Counted from the first letter of the stretch, positions 1 through 9,255 are shown. The stretch: 64,000 nt of DNA from Mycolicibacterium rhodesiae (GCF_002086695.1 NZ_MVIH01000002.1:124001-188000); one strand, 5' to 3'. Made by a program: numbers and translations. The notes: a model not told the origin generated them from the letters alone.

Positions 1-112
1 CGATCGCGATGCCGTGTTCCTCGGCCGCCTCCAGGATCGACTGATCCTGTTGCACCGCCATCGTCTTGGCCGTTCCGTCCGAATACCGCACGGTGATCTC
101 GGGCTGCTGCAT
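1..112 (-). CDS. 2Fe-2S ferredoxin, N-terminal part (runs off the left edge)
   Basis: Only the first 37 codons are in the window. They start at ATG 110-112 on the minus strand and read MQQPEITVRY, followed by ILEAAEEHGIAI. The second motif is the helix that precedes the first cluster cysteine in plant-type [2Fe-2S] ferredoxins, so a stand-alone ferredoxin or a ferredoxin-first fusion is likely. The cluster cysteines lie outside the window and cannot be checked. It sits 17 bases after the flavin-dependent oxidoreductase on the same strand, probably in one operon, and could supply electrons to an oxygenase further left. An AGGGCGAAAG stretch just before the ATG is a plausible ribosome site. Confidence 0.6.
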   Translation of the reverse strand, partial: MQQPEITVRYSDGTAKTMAVQQDQSILEAAEEHGIAI

Positions 113-129
113 GTCTTTCGCCCTTCTCC

Positions 130-1239
130 TCAGACGATCGCCGACACGGGCTTCTTGGCTATCCGGGCATTGAGCCGCGGCATGACCTCTTCGGCCAGCA
201 GCCGCATGGACTCCTTCCACGGACCTGGATTGTCGAGGTAGTCGAAACCGAGGATCAGCAGGTGTCCGAAGCCACCGACCTGGTCGTAGGTGGCTTCCAG
301 CTTGTCCACGACGGTCTCGACCGAACCGACCACAAATGTGTTCTCCGCCAGGTACTCCGGGGTCACATCCTCGTCAGGCACGGACGGGTTGTGCTTGTAG
401 AACTTGGTCATCCCGAACATCCGGAACGTCGGCAACACGTACTCACGCATGTTGCGGCCCATCATGCCGTCGACCGCATAGCGGAATGCCTGTTCGTCGG
501 TTTCGGCGACGACCACTTCTCGGACCAGTCGCCAATCCCGCCGATCGGGAGTCCGCCCGGAGCGCTCGGCACCTTCGAGCACCGCATCCCAGTGCGAGGC
601 AACATATTCGGTGCTGAGGTCGAGGCTCATCGGTAGGTAGCCGCGCTCGCCGGCGAGCTTGAGGGTCTCCGAACCCGCACTGAACCCGGTCACCCCGATC
701 GGGGGGTGAGGCGCCTGGAAGGGCTTGATGTGCCGCTTCATCAGACCTTCGAACATCGGCGCGATTCCGTTGGCGTTCCAGTATTTTCCACGGAACTCCC
801 ACGGCTGATCCTCGGTCCAGACCTTCAGCATGATCTCGAGAGCCTCCCGGGTCATTTCCCGGTGCTCACCGTTTTGGCCGTCGACGTCGAACAATGCCCA
901 GTCCCCCGGTATGCCGCTGGCCCCGACACCGAGCATGAAACGGCCCTGCGCGAGGTGGTCGAAGTAGGCCACCCGGTGGGCCAGCTCGACCGGATGGTGA
1001 TACGGCAGTAGATGGGCGCCGGGCGCGAGCTTGATGTTCTTGGTGCGCAGCAGCGCCTGGGCCAGCAGCAGGTCCGGTGCGCAAATCGGTTCCCACGGCA
1101 CGGTGAAGTGCTCACCGACCCACGCCTCCACGTAGCCGAGCTCGTCGGCCAGCGTGATCAGGTCGAGGTCCCACTGGGTCGCGTCGTACAGGCTGCGCTC
1201 CGGTGGATGCGCCGGCATCAGGAAAAGTCCGATCTCCAT
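130..1239 (-). CDS. LLM-class (luciferase-like) flavin-dependent oxidoreductase
   Basis: The 369-residue protein has the bacterial luciferase-like (beta/alpha)8 fold. It opens with MEIGLFLMPAHPP, contains GYVEAWVGEHF, where the luciferase-family active-site region lies, and has a long central segment ending in MRLLAEEVMPRL. Members bind reduced FMN or F420 and carry out monooxygenation or dehydrogenation; which cofactor is used cannot be told from sequence. ATG 1239 is preceded by GAGGGTT at the right spacing. The gene is divergent from the crotonase/FadE/FadD operon at 1465 and is followed by a ferredoxin gene. A Baeyer-Villiger or hydroxylation step on a cyclic or terpenoid substrate feeding that operon is an inference from context only. 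Confidence 0.8.
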   Translation of the reverse strand: MEIGLFLMPAHPPERSLYDATQWDLDLITLADELGYVEAWVGEHFTVPWEPICAPDLLLAQALLRTKNIKLAPGAHLLPYHHPVELAHRVAYFDHLAQGRFMLGVGASGIPGDWALFDVDGQNGEHREMTREALEIMLKVWTEDQPWEFRGKYWNANGIAPMFEGLMKRHIKPFQAPHPPIGVTGFSAGSETLKLAGERGYLPMSLDLSTEYVASHWDAVLEGAERSGRTPDRRDWRLVREVVVAETDEQAFRYAVDGMMGRNMREYVLPTFRMFGMTKFYKHNPSVPDEDVTPEYLAENTFVVGSVETVVDKLEATYDQVGGFGHLLILGFDYLDNPGPWKESMRLLAEEVMPRLNARIAKKPVSAIV

Positions 1240-1464
1240 CTTGAACCCTCTCGGTAGTGGTCGAGCAAGCGCATCTCATCCCTCGGCTGCGACTTACACC
1301 ACAGTACTAGCAAGATACTTGATCGGATGCAAGATCCATTTTTCTTCGATGTTTGCCGATCCTATCGTTCCCATTATGGCGTATTGGCTATGGACATTTT
1401 CGTTGTTGGCCGCGTAGCGTGCTGCTTCAGCGGCGGCCATCGGCGGCAACTGAAAGGAGCATTC
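1240..1464. promoter_or_regulatory. Divergent promoter region with two inverted repeats
   Basis: This 225-base region separates the leftward oxidoreductase gene from the rightward crotonase operon and is less GC-rich than its flanks. It contains CAAG-ATA-CTTG (1311-1321) and GGAT-GCAAG-ATCC (1325-1337), two adjacent short inverted repeats sharing the word GCAAGAT. They are candidate operators for an unlinked TetR or MarR regulator. An open frame upstream of GTG 1465 (from 1327) is not counted as coding because a strong AAAGGAG ribosome site lies directly before the GTG. Confidence 0.4.
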
Positions 1465-2361
1465 GTGCAGCATTTCGACTACATCGGCTATGAACTGATC
1501 GAGGACGGCCGGATCGCGGTGATCACGCTCGATCGCCCAAAACAGCGCAACGCGCAGAACCGCGGCATGCTCGTCGAACTCGGCACGGCGTTCGAACTGG
1601 CCGAAGAGGACGACACGGTGCGCGTGGTGATCCTGCGCGGGGCGGGGTCCTGCTTTTCCGCCGGCCACGACCTCGGCTCCGCCGACGATGTCCGGGAACG
1701 CTCACCCGGTCCCGGACAACATCCCACCTACCTGTGCAATGGCGGCACCCTGACCGGGGCGGATGCCCGACACCGCCAGGAGTGGCATTACTTCTACCAA
1801 AACACCAAGCGCTGGCGGAACCTGCGGAAGGTCACGATCGCCGAAGTCCACGGAATGGTGCTGTCCGCCGGGCTGATGCTCGCCTGGTGCTGCGATCTGA
1901 TCGTCGCCGCGCAGGACACGATTTTCGCCGACGTCGTCGGCACCCGGCTCGGGATGTGTGGTGTGGAGTACTTCGGCCATCCCTGGGAGTTCGGGCCGCG
2001 TAAGGCGAAGGAACTGCTGCTCACCGGTGACTCACTCGATGCCGACGACGCCCACGCGCTTGGCATGGTCAGCAAGGTCTTCCCGGATGCCGAACTGTCG
2101 GCGCGGACCATCGAGTTCGCCACCCGCATCGCGAAAGTGCCGACCATAGCCGCGTTGCTGATCAAAGAGTCGGTCAACCAAACCGTGGATGCCATGGGTT
2201 TCTCCACCGCGCTGGACGCCTGCTTCTCGTTGCACCAGCTCAATCATTCGCATTGGGCCGAGCTCACCGGCGACCCGCTGGGTATCGGCACCCCTGAGTA
2301 CGGACTCGAGGATTGGCGGCTGTCCCCGCAGATCCTGCCCGCCGTGAAGAACCGGCCCTGA
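1465..2361 (+). CDS. Crotonase-fold (enoyl-CoA hydratase/isomerase family) protein
   Basis: 298 residues from GTG 1465, chosen because AAAGGAG lies 5 bases upstream. The fold signatures are present: [14 protein letters not shown] at the start, the first oxyanion-hole loop [10 protein letters not shown], and a central helix [18 protein letters not shown]. In classical enoyl-CoA hydratases the two catalytic glutamates lie in GGGCELA and GQPEI. Here the corresponding stretches read SAGLMLA and [10 protein letters not shown], so neither glutamate is evident. The protein therefore probably does something other than simple hydration, such as isomerisation, hydrolysis or ring cleavage. It is the first gene of a tight operon with two FadE subunits and a fused ligase, pointing to beta-oxidation-type breakdown of an unusual acyl-CoA. 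Confidence 0.8.
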   Translation: MQHFDYIGYELIEDGRIAVITLDRPKQRNAQNRGMLVELGTAFELAEEDDTVRVVILRGAGSCFSAGHDLGSADDVRERSPGPGQHPTYLCNGGTLTGADARHRQEWHYFYQNTKRWRNLRKVTIAEVHGMVLSAGLMLAWCCDLIVAAQDTIFADVVGTRLGMCGVEYFGHPWEFGPRKAKELLLTGDSLDADDAHALGMVSKVFPDAELSARTIEFATRIAKVPTIAALLIKESVNQTVDAMGFSTALDACFSLHQLNHSHWAELTGDPLGIGTPEYGLEDWRLSPQILPAVKNRP

Positions 2362-2374
2362 AAGCGGAGCACAG

Positions 2375-3589
2375 GTGGACATCGACTATCCCGACGAAGC
2401 GCAATCTTTCCGCGAGGAGATCCGGGCGTTCCTGGCCGAGCACCTACCTGCCGACTGGGCCGGGCCGGGTGCCGTGGCGCCCGAGGAACGTGAGCAACTG
2501 CGGCACCGGTGGCGCAAAGTTCTCGCCGACCGCGGACTGGTAGCAGTCTCGTGGCCCAAAGAGTACGGCGGCGGCGGACTCTCGGTGATGGAACAAGCGG
2601 TGCTGTCCGAGGAGTTCGCCCGTTGGGGCGCCCCCGAGCGCGACGAGAACGACATGTTCGGTATCGATCTGCTCGGCAACACGTTGATCGCGCTGGGCAC
2701 CGAGGAGCAGAAGACGCGGTTCCTGCCGCGCATCCTGTCCGGCGAGGACCGCTGGTGTCAGGGTTTCTCCGAACCGGAGGCAGGTTCGGACCTCGCATCG
2801 GTGCGGACCAGAGCGGTTCTCGACACCGACGAGTGGGTGATCAACGGGCAGAAGATCTGGACGTCGGCGGGACCGACGGCCAACTGGATTTTCGTGCTGG
2901 CCCGTACCGACCCCGCGGCACCGAAGCACAAGGGCTTGTCGCTGTTGCTGGTACCGGTCGACCAGCCCGGTGTCGTGGTGCGGCCCATTGTGAACGCGGC
3001 CGGACACGCGTCGTTCTCCGAGGTCTTCTTCACCGATGCCCGTGCCGCAGCCGGCGACGTGCTCGGCGGGGTGGGCGGCGGCTGGGCGACCGCGATGACG
3101 GTGCTCGGCTTCGAGCGTGGGTCCCAGATCACCACGGCAGCAATCGAATTCGGACGCGGACTTGAGTGGTTACGGAAACTGGCGGCCGAACGCGACCGGC
3201 ACACCGATCCGCTGGTTCGCGACGAGCTCGCCTGGTGCTACTCGCGCGTGCAAATCCTGCGCTACCAGGGCTACCGCGGCCTGACCGCACTGGCGAACGG
3301 CAGACGTCCAGCCGCCGAAGCGGCCATCAACAAGGTGATCTGGAGCGAATACTTCCGCCGCTACACCGATCTCGCGGTCGACATCCTGGGCACCGACGCG
3401 CTCTGCGCGGACGGTCCGGGAAACGGTGCCGCACTGATCATCCCGGCACCGGGTACGGCGAATTCGGTCGCCTGCTGGCTCGACGAGTTTCTCTACGCGC
3501 GCGCCGCCACCATCTACGCCGGCAGCTCTCAGATCCAGCGCAACGTGATCGGTGAACAGCTACTCGGACTGCCCAAGGAGCCGCGCTGA
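2375..3589 (+). CDS. Acyl-CoA dehydrogenase, FadE26/FadE29-like subunit
   Basis: 404 residues from GTG 2375, 13 bases after the crotonase stop, with GCGGAGCACAG upstream. The N-terminal helical domain ([20 protein letters not shown]) is followed by the middle beta domain ([14 protein letters not shown], then GQKIWTSAG) and the C-terminal helical domain ending [19 protein letters not shown]. Mycobacterial steroid and side-chain dehydrogenases of this type form alpha2beta2 assemblies with a second, shorter FadE. The usual R-x-Q-F FAD-contact motif of the C-terminal domain is not visible here but is present in the next gene, which fits such a composite enzyme. The one-base gap to that gene implies co-translation. 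The substrate is unknown. Confidence 0.88.
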   Translation: MDIDYPDEAQSFREEIRAFLAEHLPADWAGPGAVAPEEREQLRHRWRKVLADRGLVAVSWPKEYGGGGLSVMEQAVLSEEFARWGAPERDENDMFGIDLLGNTLIALGTEEQKTRFLPRILSGEDRWCQGFSEPEAGSDLASVRTRAVLDTDEWVINGQKIWTSAGPTANWIFVLARTDPAAPKHKGLSLLLVPVDQPGVVVRPIVNAAGHASFSEVFFTDARAAAGDVLGGVGGGWATAMTVLGFERGSQITTAAIEFGRGLEWLRKLAAERDRHTDPLVRDELAWCYSRVQILRYQGYRGLTALANGRRPAAEAAINKVIWSEYFRRYTDLAVDILGTDALCADGPGNGAALIIPAPGTANSVACWLDEFLYARAATIYAGSSQIQRNVIGEQLLGLPKEPR

Positions 3590-3590
3590 T

Positions 3591-4646
3591 ATGGACTTCC
3601 AATACAGCGGTGAGCATGCGGCGTTGCGGGATTCGACACGTGAATTCCTGGCTGCCCACGGCGGTTACGAGCGTGGCTGGACCAGGCTGTGCACCGAGTT
3701 GGAACTGCCCGGGCTGGCCGTGCCGGTGGAGTACGGCGGTGTTGGGGCAACATTGGTGGAATCGGCCATCGTGTTCGAGGAGTTCGGCCGCGCACTGAGC
3801 CCACTTCCCCTGGCGTCGCACGTTTTCGCGGTCCATGCGGTGCTGCGCATGGGCGACGACGAACAGCGTCATCGCCTGCTGCCCGGCCTGCTCAGCGGGG
3901 CGCTCGTGGCAGCGTTCGCGGCGACCGGGCCCGGCGCCGGTGACGCCGTGTCGGCGACAATCTCGGCCACCGCAGACGGTGACCGCACTGTGCTTGACGG
4001 CGGGTGCGGTCCGGTACTGCACGGTCACGGCACCGATCTGCTCGTCGTCGCAGCCCGCACCGATGACGGCGTTGGACTGTATGCGGTCGACACCGCTGCG
4101 CCCGGAGTCGACGTGACACAACTCCCCTCCTTCGACATCTCACGGCCGGTTGCTCGGGTGGCGCTGCGGCAGGCCGCTGCCGAACGCCTTGGCACGGACC
4201 GGGACGATCTGGAACGGGTACTGGACACCGCGCGAGTATTACTGGCCGCCGAAATGCTCGGCGGCGCCGAAGCCTGTCTGGCCCGCAGCATCGAGTACGC
4301 CTGCAGCAGAACTCAATTCGATCGCCCCATCGGAACGTTCCAAGCGGTCAAGCACATGTGCGCCGAGATGGCGATCGAAATCGACGCGACCCGGGTGGCG
4401 GTGATGTTCGCTGCGCTGAGCGCGGACGACCCCGATGAACTCAGCCTCGCAGCGCCGCTGGTGAAGGCGCAGGCGGCGGACACCTTCACCCTGTGTGCGA
4501 ACACCGCAACCCAGGTACACGGCGGCATCGCGTTCACCTGGGAGCACGATCTGCACCGCTATCTGCGTCGAGCCAAGGCCTGCGAGGCGCTGTTCGGCAG
4601 CAGCAGCAGGCACCGGGCGCTCCTGGCTGACCGGGCCGGCCTGTGA
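3591..4646 (+). CDS. Acyl-CoA dehydrogenase, FadE27/FadE28-like partner subunit
   Basis: 351 residues from ATG 3591, one base after the preceding stop. It has a short N-terminal domain (MDFQYSGEHAALRDSTREFL), a divergent middle domain without the usual flavin-binding W/S-T-G pattern, and a well-kept C-terminal domain with SRTQFDRPIGTFQAVKH and QVHGGIAFTWEHDLHRYLRR. The SRTQFDRPIG motif supplies FAD contacts across the subunit interface. Together with its neighbour it matches the mycobacterial heterotetrameric acyl-CoA dehydrogenases (ChsE1-ChsE2 type) that work on branched or ring-bearing side chains. Its stop overlaps the GTG start of the ligase gene (GTGA, 4643-4646), so the four genes are translationally coupled. 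Confidence 0.85.
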   Translation: MDFQYSGEHAALRDSTREFLAAHGGYERGWTRLCTELELPGLAVPVEYGGVGATLVESAIVFEEFGRALSPLPLASHVFAVHAVLRMGDDEQRHRLLPGLLSGALVAAFAATGPGAGDAVSATISATADGDRTVLDGGCGPVLHGHGTDLLVVAARTDDGVGLYAVDTAAPGVDVTQLPSFDISRPVARVALRQAAAERLGTDRDDLERVLDTARVLLAAEMLGGAEACLARSIEYACSRTQFDRPIGTFQAVKHMCAEMAIEIDATRVAVMFAALSADDPDELSLAAPLVKAQAADTFTLCANTATQVHGGIAFTWEHDLHRYLRRAKACEALFGSSSRHRALLADRAGL

Positions 4647-7600
4647 CGTCCGCATCGACGGGGATCACACTCAGTGATGTCCTGGCCAGGCACGCGCGGG
4701 TGCGACCCGACACCGTCGGCTTCGCGGACCCGCGCCGTCGCGGCACCTTCGGCGAGATCGACACGCGGGTGACGAGATTGGCCAACGCACTGGCCCAGCG
4801 CGGAATCGGCCGCGGAGACCGGGTCGCCGTGCTGGGCCTGAACAGTCTCGAGGTCGTCGAGACCTGGTTCGCCACACTGCGACTGGGCGCGGTCGTCGTA
4901 CCCCTGAACTTCCGTCTGGTGGCCGACGAGATCGCCTACCTGCTCGCCGACAGCGGTGCGGCGGCAGTCGTGGTCGACGACGCGCTGGCCCCTGTCGTCG
5001 AGCGGGCCCGGGCGGCATCGGCGCATTCGGTTCTGACCATCGGTGGTGACTTCCAGTCCGCCATCGACCACGCCGCCGGCGAGCCCGTCGACATCGTCGT
5101 CGGCGACGAGGAGCCCGCCTTCATCATGTACACCTCGGGCACCACCGGGTTCCCGAAAGGTGCTGTGCTGACGCACCGCAACCTTTACCTCCACGCCTTC
5201 AGCTCGATCGCCACGCTCGGTCACCTGCCCGACGAGTGCTGGCTGGGGGTGGCGCCGCTGTTCCACACCGCGGGGGTATCGGGAATGCTGCCCGCGTTCT
5301 TCACCGGGGGCACGGTCATCATTCCGCCCTCCGGCGGATTCGATCCCGAGACGACGGTGTGCACCATCGTCAGCGAGCGGGTCACCTCCTGTTGGATGAC
5401 CCCATCCCAGTGGCAGGCAGTCTGCGCGATGGACCGTCTCGGGCAGTGGGACCTGTCGTATCTGCGGCGGATCTGGTGGGGCGCCGCCCCCGCGACCACC
5501 ACATTGCTGCAGAGCATGACCGCGGCGTTCCCCGATGCGGAGATCGTCGCGGCGTTCGGACAAACCGAGTGCAGCCCCATCACCTGCCTGCTGCGCGGCG
5601 ACGATGCGATCCGCAAGATCGGTTCGGTCGGAACTCCGATGCTCAACGTCGAGGCCCGCATCGTCGACGACGACATGAACGACGTCGCCGCTGGGGCGGT
5701 CGGCGAGATCGTCTACCAGGGTCCGCTGGTGATGAAGGAGTACTGGAACAACGCCGCCCACACCGCGGCGGCTTTCCACGGCGGATGGTTCCATTCCGGT
5801 GACCTGGTCCGGCAGGATGAGGACGGCTACATCTACGTGGTCGATCGGAAGAAAGACATGATCATTTCGGGCGGAGAGAACATCTACAGCGCCGAAGTGG
5901 AGAACGTCCTGGCGGCGCACCCGAAGGTCGCCGAGGTGGCGGTCATCGGCGTGCCGGATCCGAAGTGGGGCGAAACTCCGCTGGCGGTGATCGTGGCCTG
6001 CGACCCGGGCGACCCGCCGAGCGAGACCGATATCGAGGCGCACTGCCGGGAACACCTGGCTCCCTACAAGCGTCCGCGGCGTATCGCGATCGTCGCGTCC
6101 TTGCCCCGCAACGCCAGTGGCAAGGTGCTCAAAGGCGCTCTGCGCGAACAGTACGGTGCACCAGGGTCGTATGCGGCAGGACCCGGTGACAGCGCGCTCC
6201 TCGACGAGACGATCGGCGCCAACTTCGAGCGCACCGCCGCCGCGCAGCCCGATGTGGACGCACTCGTCGAGGTCGCGACCGGCCGCTCGTGGACCTATGC
6301 CGAGCTGAACCGCGAGATCGACCTGGTGGCACGTGGGTTGATCGCATCAGGGATCAACAAGGGCGATCGGGTCGGCATCTGGGCACCCAACTGCGCGGAG
6401 TGGACCGTGGTGCAGTACGCCACCGCCAAGGCAGGCGCGATCCTGGTGACCATCAACCCCGCGTACCGAACTCATGAGCTGGCCTACGTGCTTCGGCACG
6501 CGGGCGTGCGAATGCTGTTGTGCGTCAACGAGTTCAAGTCATCCCACTACCGCAGTATGGTCGCCGAGGTGCGCCCCGAGGTGCCCGATCTGGCCGAGGT
6601 GGTGTTCCTCGATTCCTCCGACTGGGAGTCGCTGAGGCAGCGCGGGGAGGCGGTGTCCACCGACCGGTTGCGCGCCCGGATGGAGACGCTGACGCCGTCG
6701 GACCCGATCAACATTCAATACACCTCCGGCACAACGGGTTCCCCGAAAGGGGCGGTGCTCTCGCACCGCAACATCCTCAACAACGGATACTTCGTCACCG
6801 ATCTGATCAACTTCGGACCCGGTGACCGGCTGTGTATTCCGGTGCCGTTCTACCACTGCTTCGGCATGGTCATGGGCAATCTCGGCTGCACCACCCACGG
6901 TGCCACGATGGTGATCCCGTCAGCCGGCTTCGACCCGGCGGCAACTCTTGCGGCCGTGGAGCAGGAACGCTGCACGGCCTTGTACGGGGTGCCGACGATG
7001 TTCATCGCGGTGCTCGGGCATCCGGACCTCGCGCACCGCGACGTCTCGTCGCTGCGTACCGGCATCATGGCGGGTGCCCCCTGCCCGGTCGAGATCATGA
7101 AGCGTTGTGTCGACGAGCTGAACATGTCGGAGGTGTCCATCGCCTATGGAATGACCGAGACCTCGCCGGTCTCCTGCCAGACCCTGCACGACGACAACCT
7201 GGAACGGCGCACCGCCACCGTGGGACGCGCGCATCCACACGTCGAGATCAAGATCGTCGACCCGGACACCGGTGCGGTCGTCGAGCGCGGTACCACCGGC
7301 GAATTCTGCACTCGCGGTTACTCGGTCATGCTCGGCTACTGGAACGACGAGGGCAGAACCCGAGACGCGATCGACGACGAGGGCTGGATGCGCACCGGTG
7401 ATCTCGCGGTGATGCGCGACGACGGCTACTGCACGATCGTCGGCCGGATCAAGGACATGGTCATTCGTGGCGGTGAGAACGTCTATCCCAGGGAGATCGA
7501 GGAATTCCTGCACACCCATCCCGACATCGACGACGTCCAGGTGATCGGTGTGCCCGATCCGCGCTTCGGTGAGGAGATCTGCGCCTGGATCAAGATGCGC

Positions 7601-7780
7601 TCCGGCAGTGCACCCTTGGACGCCGATGGCGTGCGGGCGTTCGCGGCCGGAAAACTGGCGCACTACAAGATCCCCCGCTATGTGCGGGTGGTCGACGAGT
7701 TCCCGATGACCGTGACCGGGAAAGTACGCAAGGTCGAGATGCGCGACGAGATGGTGCGGCTGCTGGAAGCGCGGCCTTAG
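4643..7780 (+). CDS. Tandem fusion of two acyl-CoA ligases (FadD-FadD)
   Basis: One uninterrupted 1045-residue frame contains two complete ANL-superfamily adenylating enzymes. Module 1 (about residues 1-505) has the P-loop MYTSGTTGFPKGAV near residue 160, AFGQTECSP, the hinge region VVDRKKDMIISGGENIY and the C-terminal catalytic lysine in NASGKVLKG near 490. Module 2 (about 510-1045) starts with a full FadD35-like N-terminus (GPGDSALLDETIGANF), then QYTSGTTGSPKGAV near 690, YGMTETSPVS, GRIKDMVIRGGENVYPREIEE and the lysine in VTGKVRKVE near 1027. All core motifs are kept in both halves, so both could be active on the same or successive substrates. It overlaps the upstream fadE by 4 bases. Its stop overlaps the stop of the convergent transporter gene. 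Confidence 0.85.
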   Translation: MTSASTGITLSDVLARHARVRPDTVGFADPRRRGTFGEIDTRVTRLANALAQRGIGRGDRVAVLGLNSLEVVETWFATLRLGAVVVPLNFRLVADEIAYLLADSGAAAVVVDDALAPVVERARAASAHSVLTIGGDFQSAIDHAAGEPVDIVVGDEEPAFIMYTSGTTGFPKGAVLTHRNLYLHAFSSIATLGHLPDECWLGVAPLFHTAGVSGMLPAFFTGGTVIIPPSGGFDPETTVCTIVSERVTSCWMTPSQWQAVCAMDRLGQWDLSYLRRIWWGAAPATTTLLQSMTAAFPDAEIVAAFGQTECSPITCLLRGDDAIRKIGSVGTPMLNVEARIVDDDMNDVAAGAVGEIVYQGPLVMKEYWNNAAHTAAAFHGGWFHSGDLVRQDEDGYIYVVDRKKDMIISGGENIYSAEVENVLAAHPKVAEVAVIGVPDPKWGETPLAVIVACDPGDPPSETDIEAHCREHLAPYKRPRRIAIVASLPRNASGKVLKGALREQYGAPGSYAAGPGDSALLDETIGANFERTAAAQPDVDALVEVATGRSWTYAELNREIDLVARGLIASGINKGDRVGIWAPNCAEWTVVQYATAKAGAILVTINPAYRTHELAYVLRHAGVRMLLCVNEFKSSHYRSMVAEVRPEVPDLAEVVFLDSSDWESLRQRGEAVSTDRLRARMETLTPSDPINIQYTSGTTGSPKGAVLSHRNILNNGYFVTDLINFGPGDRLCIPVPFYHCFGMVMGNLGCTTHGATMVIPSAGFDPAATLAAVEQERCTALYGVPTMFIAVLGHPDLAHRDVSSLRTGIMAGAPCPVEIMKRCVDELNMSEVSIAYGMTETSPVSCQTLHDDNLERRTATVGRAHPHVEIKIVDPDTGAVVERGTTGEFCTRGYSVMLGYWNDEGRTRDAIDDEGWMRTGDLAVMRDDGYCTIVGRIKDMVIRGGENVYPREIEEFLHTHPDIDDVQVIGVPDPRFGEEICAWIKMRSGSAPLDADGVRAFAAGKLAHYKIPRYVRVVDEFPMTVTGKVRKVEMRDEMVRLLEARP

Positions 7781-9255
7781 TGGATGCCCTCCATCAAACG
7801 GCTCACCCGCGGTGCGAACGCCCACACGACAACGCCGACTCCGACCGCGACCGCACCGAGGATGCCGAAGTAGGCGAACTCACGGTCCGGGTGGTAGTAC
7901 CCGGACAGCACGCCCGACATCGACGTGCCCAGTCCGACCGAGAAAAAGTACAGCGCCATCATCTGCGCCCGAAATACGTTGGGCGCCAACTGTGTCGTCA
8001 CCGACAGGCCGATCGGTGACAGCATCAGCTCGGAGATGGCGAAGACGGCCATGATCGCCGCCACGAACAGTGCGGGCACGGTGCGCCCCGTCGTTCCCGC
8101 CATTGGCAGGAACAGCAGGAACGCCACACCCATGCCGATGACGCCGTAGGCGAATTTGCGCGGGGTGGTGGGTGCGCGGCGGCCCAGCTTGGTCCACATC
8201 GCCGCGAAGAGCGGGGACAGCAGGATGATCCACACCGGTTCGATCGAGCCGATCCAGTTCGACGGTGCCCGCCAACCGAAGATCGACCAGTTCATCCGCT
8301 CGTCGGAGTACACCGCGAGGACGGTGAAAATCTGCTGAAACAGTGACCAGAACACCGCGTTGGCGATGAACAGCGGGATGAACGCCCGCACCCGCGTGCG
8401 CTCGATCGGTTCGACACGCGGGCTGCGCAGCATCACCGCGAAGTATCCGATCGAAGCGACGACCAGAATTCCGGTGGTCACCTGAGAGAGGGTGGCCAGA
8501 GTGATCAAACCGAAGACGAAGGCGACAACCACGACCACCACGACCGCTGCCGCAATGCTCGCGGTGCGCACGAAATGACTGCGGGACAGCGGATTCGGTG
8601 GGGTCCGGCCGTGGTTGCCGAGATTGCGCCGGAACACCACGTACTGGGTCAGGCCCAGCGCCATGCCGACGGCAGCGGCACCGAACCCGTAGTGGAAACC
8701 TAACTTGGTCTGCAGGAGGCCGGTGATCAGCGGGCCTACGAACGAACCCAGGTTGATACCGAGATAGAACAGTGTGAAACCGCCGTCTCGACGGGGGTCG
8801 CCGTCCTCATAGAGCGTGCCCAACAGCGACGACGCGTTGGCTTTGAGCGCACCGGACCCCAGCGCGATCAGTACCAGGCCCACGCCGACCCCGGTCAGTC
8901 CGGGCAGCACCGCCAGCGCGATGTGGCCGAACATGACCACGACGCCGCCGTAGAGCACCGTCCGCTCCATGCCGAGCAACCGGTCGGCGACCCAGCCGCC
9001 CAGCACCGTGGACAGATACACCAAGCCGCCGTAGGCCCCCACGACGCCGGTCGCGGTGGCCTTCGGCAGGCCGAGACCGCCCTCAGTGAGCGAGTAGTAC
9101 AGGTAATAGCCGAGAATCGTGAGCATCCCGTAGTAGGAGAAGCGCTCCCACAACTCGACGCCGAAGAGGTTGGCCAGACCGACGGGGTGCCCGAAGAATG
9201 TTCGTTGCCTGGGTGCGTTCTCAGTTCCGACGGCATCTGCCATGGATTTCACCAT
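7777..9255 (-). CDS. POT/PTR2-family proton-dependent oligopeptide transporter
   Basis: 492 residues with about 12-14 hydrophobic segments and the family signature FYLGINLGSFVGPLITG. N-terminal features are GLANLFGVELWERFSYYGM, containing the E-x-x-E-R-F-like proton-coupling motif of the first helix. Family members import di- and tripeptides with protons. ATG 9255 is taken as the start; a second ATG at 9243 (MADAVGTENAPRQ) is possible and neither has a strong ribosome site. The stop codon interlocks with the stop of the convergent fused ligase gene, leaving no room for an intergenic terminator. Substrate range cannot be predicted from sequence. Confidence 0.88.
   Translation of the reverse strand: MVKSMADAVGTENAPRQRTFFGHPVGLANLFGVELWERFSYYGMLTILGYYLYYSLTEGGLGLPKATATGVVGAYGGLVYLSTVLGGWVADRLLGMERTVLYGGVVVMFGHIALAVLPGLTGVGVGLVLIALGSGALKANASSLLGTLYEDGDPRRDGGFTLFYLGINLGSFVGPLITGLLQTKLGFHYGFGAAAVGMALGLTQYVVFRRNLGNHGRTPPNPLSRSHFVRTASIAAAVVVVVVVAFVFGLITLATLSQVTTGILVVASIGYFAVMLRSPRVEPIERTRVRAFIPLFIANAVFWSLFQQIFTVLAVYSDERMNWSIFGWRAPSNWIGSIEPVWIILLSPLFAAMWTKLGRRAPTTPRKFAYGVIGMGVAFLLFLPMAGTTGRTVPALFVAAIMAVFAISELMLSPIGLSVTTQLAPNVFRAQMMALYFFSVGLGTSMSGVLSGYYHPDREFAYFGILGAVAVGVGVVVWAFAPRVSRLMEGIH

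Noticed and set aside
1327..1464. Upstream extension of the crotonase frame
   Set aside because: The codon composition is atypical, and a strong AAAGGAG site directly precedes GTG 1465.
4559..6055. Long antisense open frame (498 codons) opposite the fused ligase gene, and similar ones opposite pks, sdhA, fadE5 and aftD
   Set aside because: These frames are rich in Arg, Gly and Asp, have no recognisable domain or ribosome site, and lie opposite strongly conserved genes. They are by-products of high GC content.
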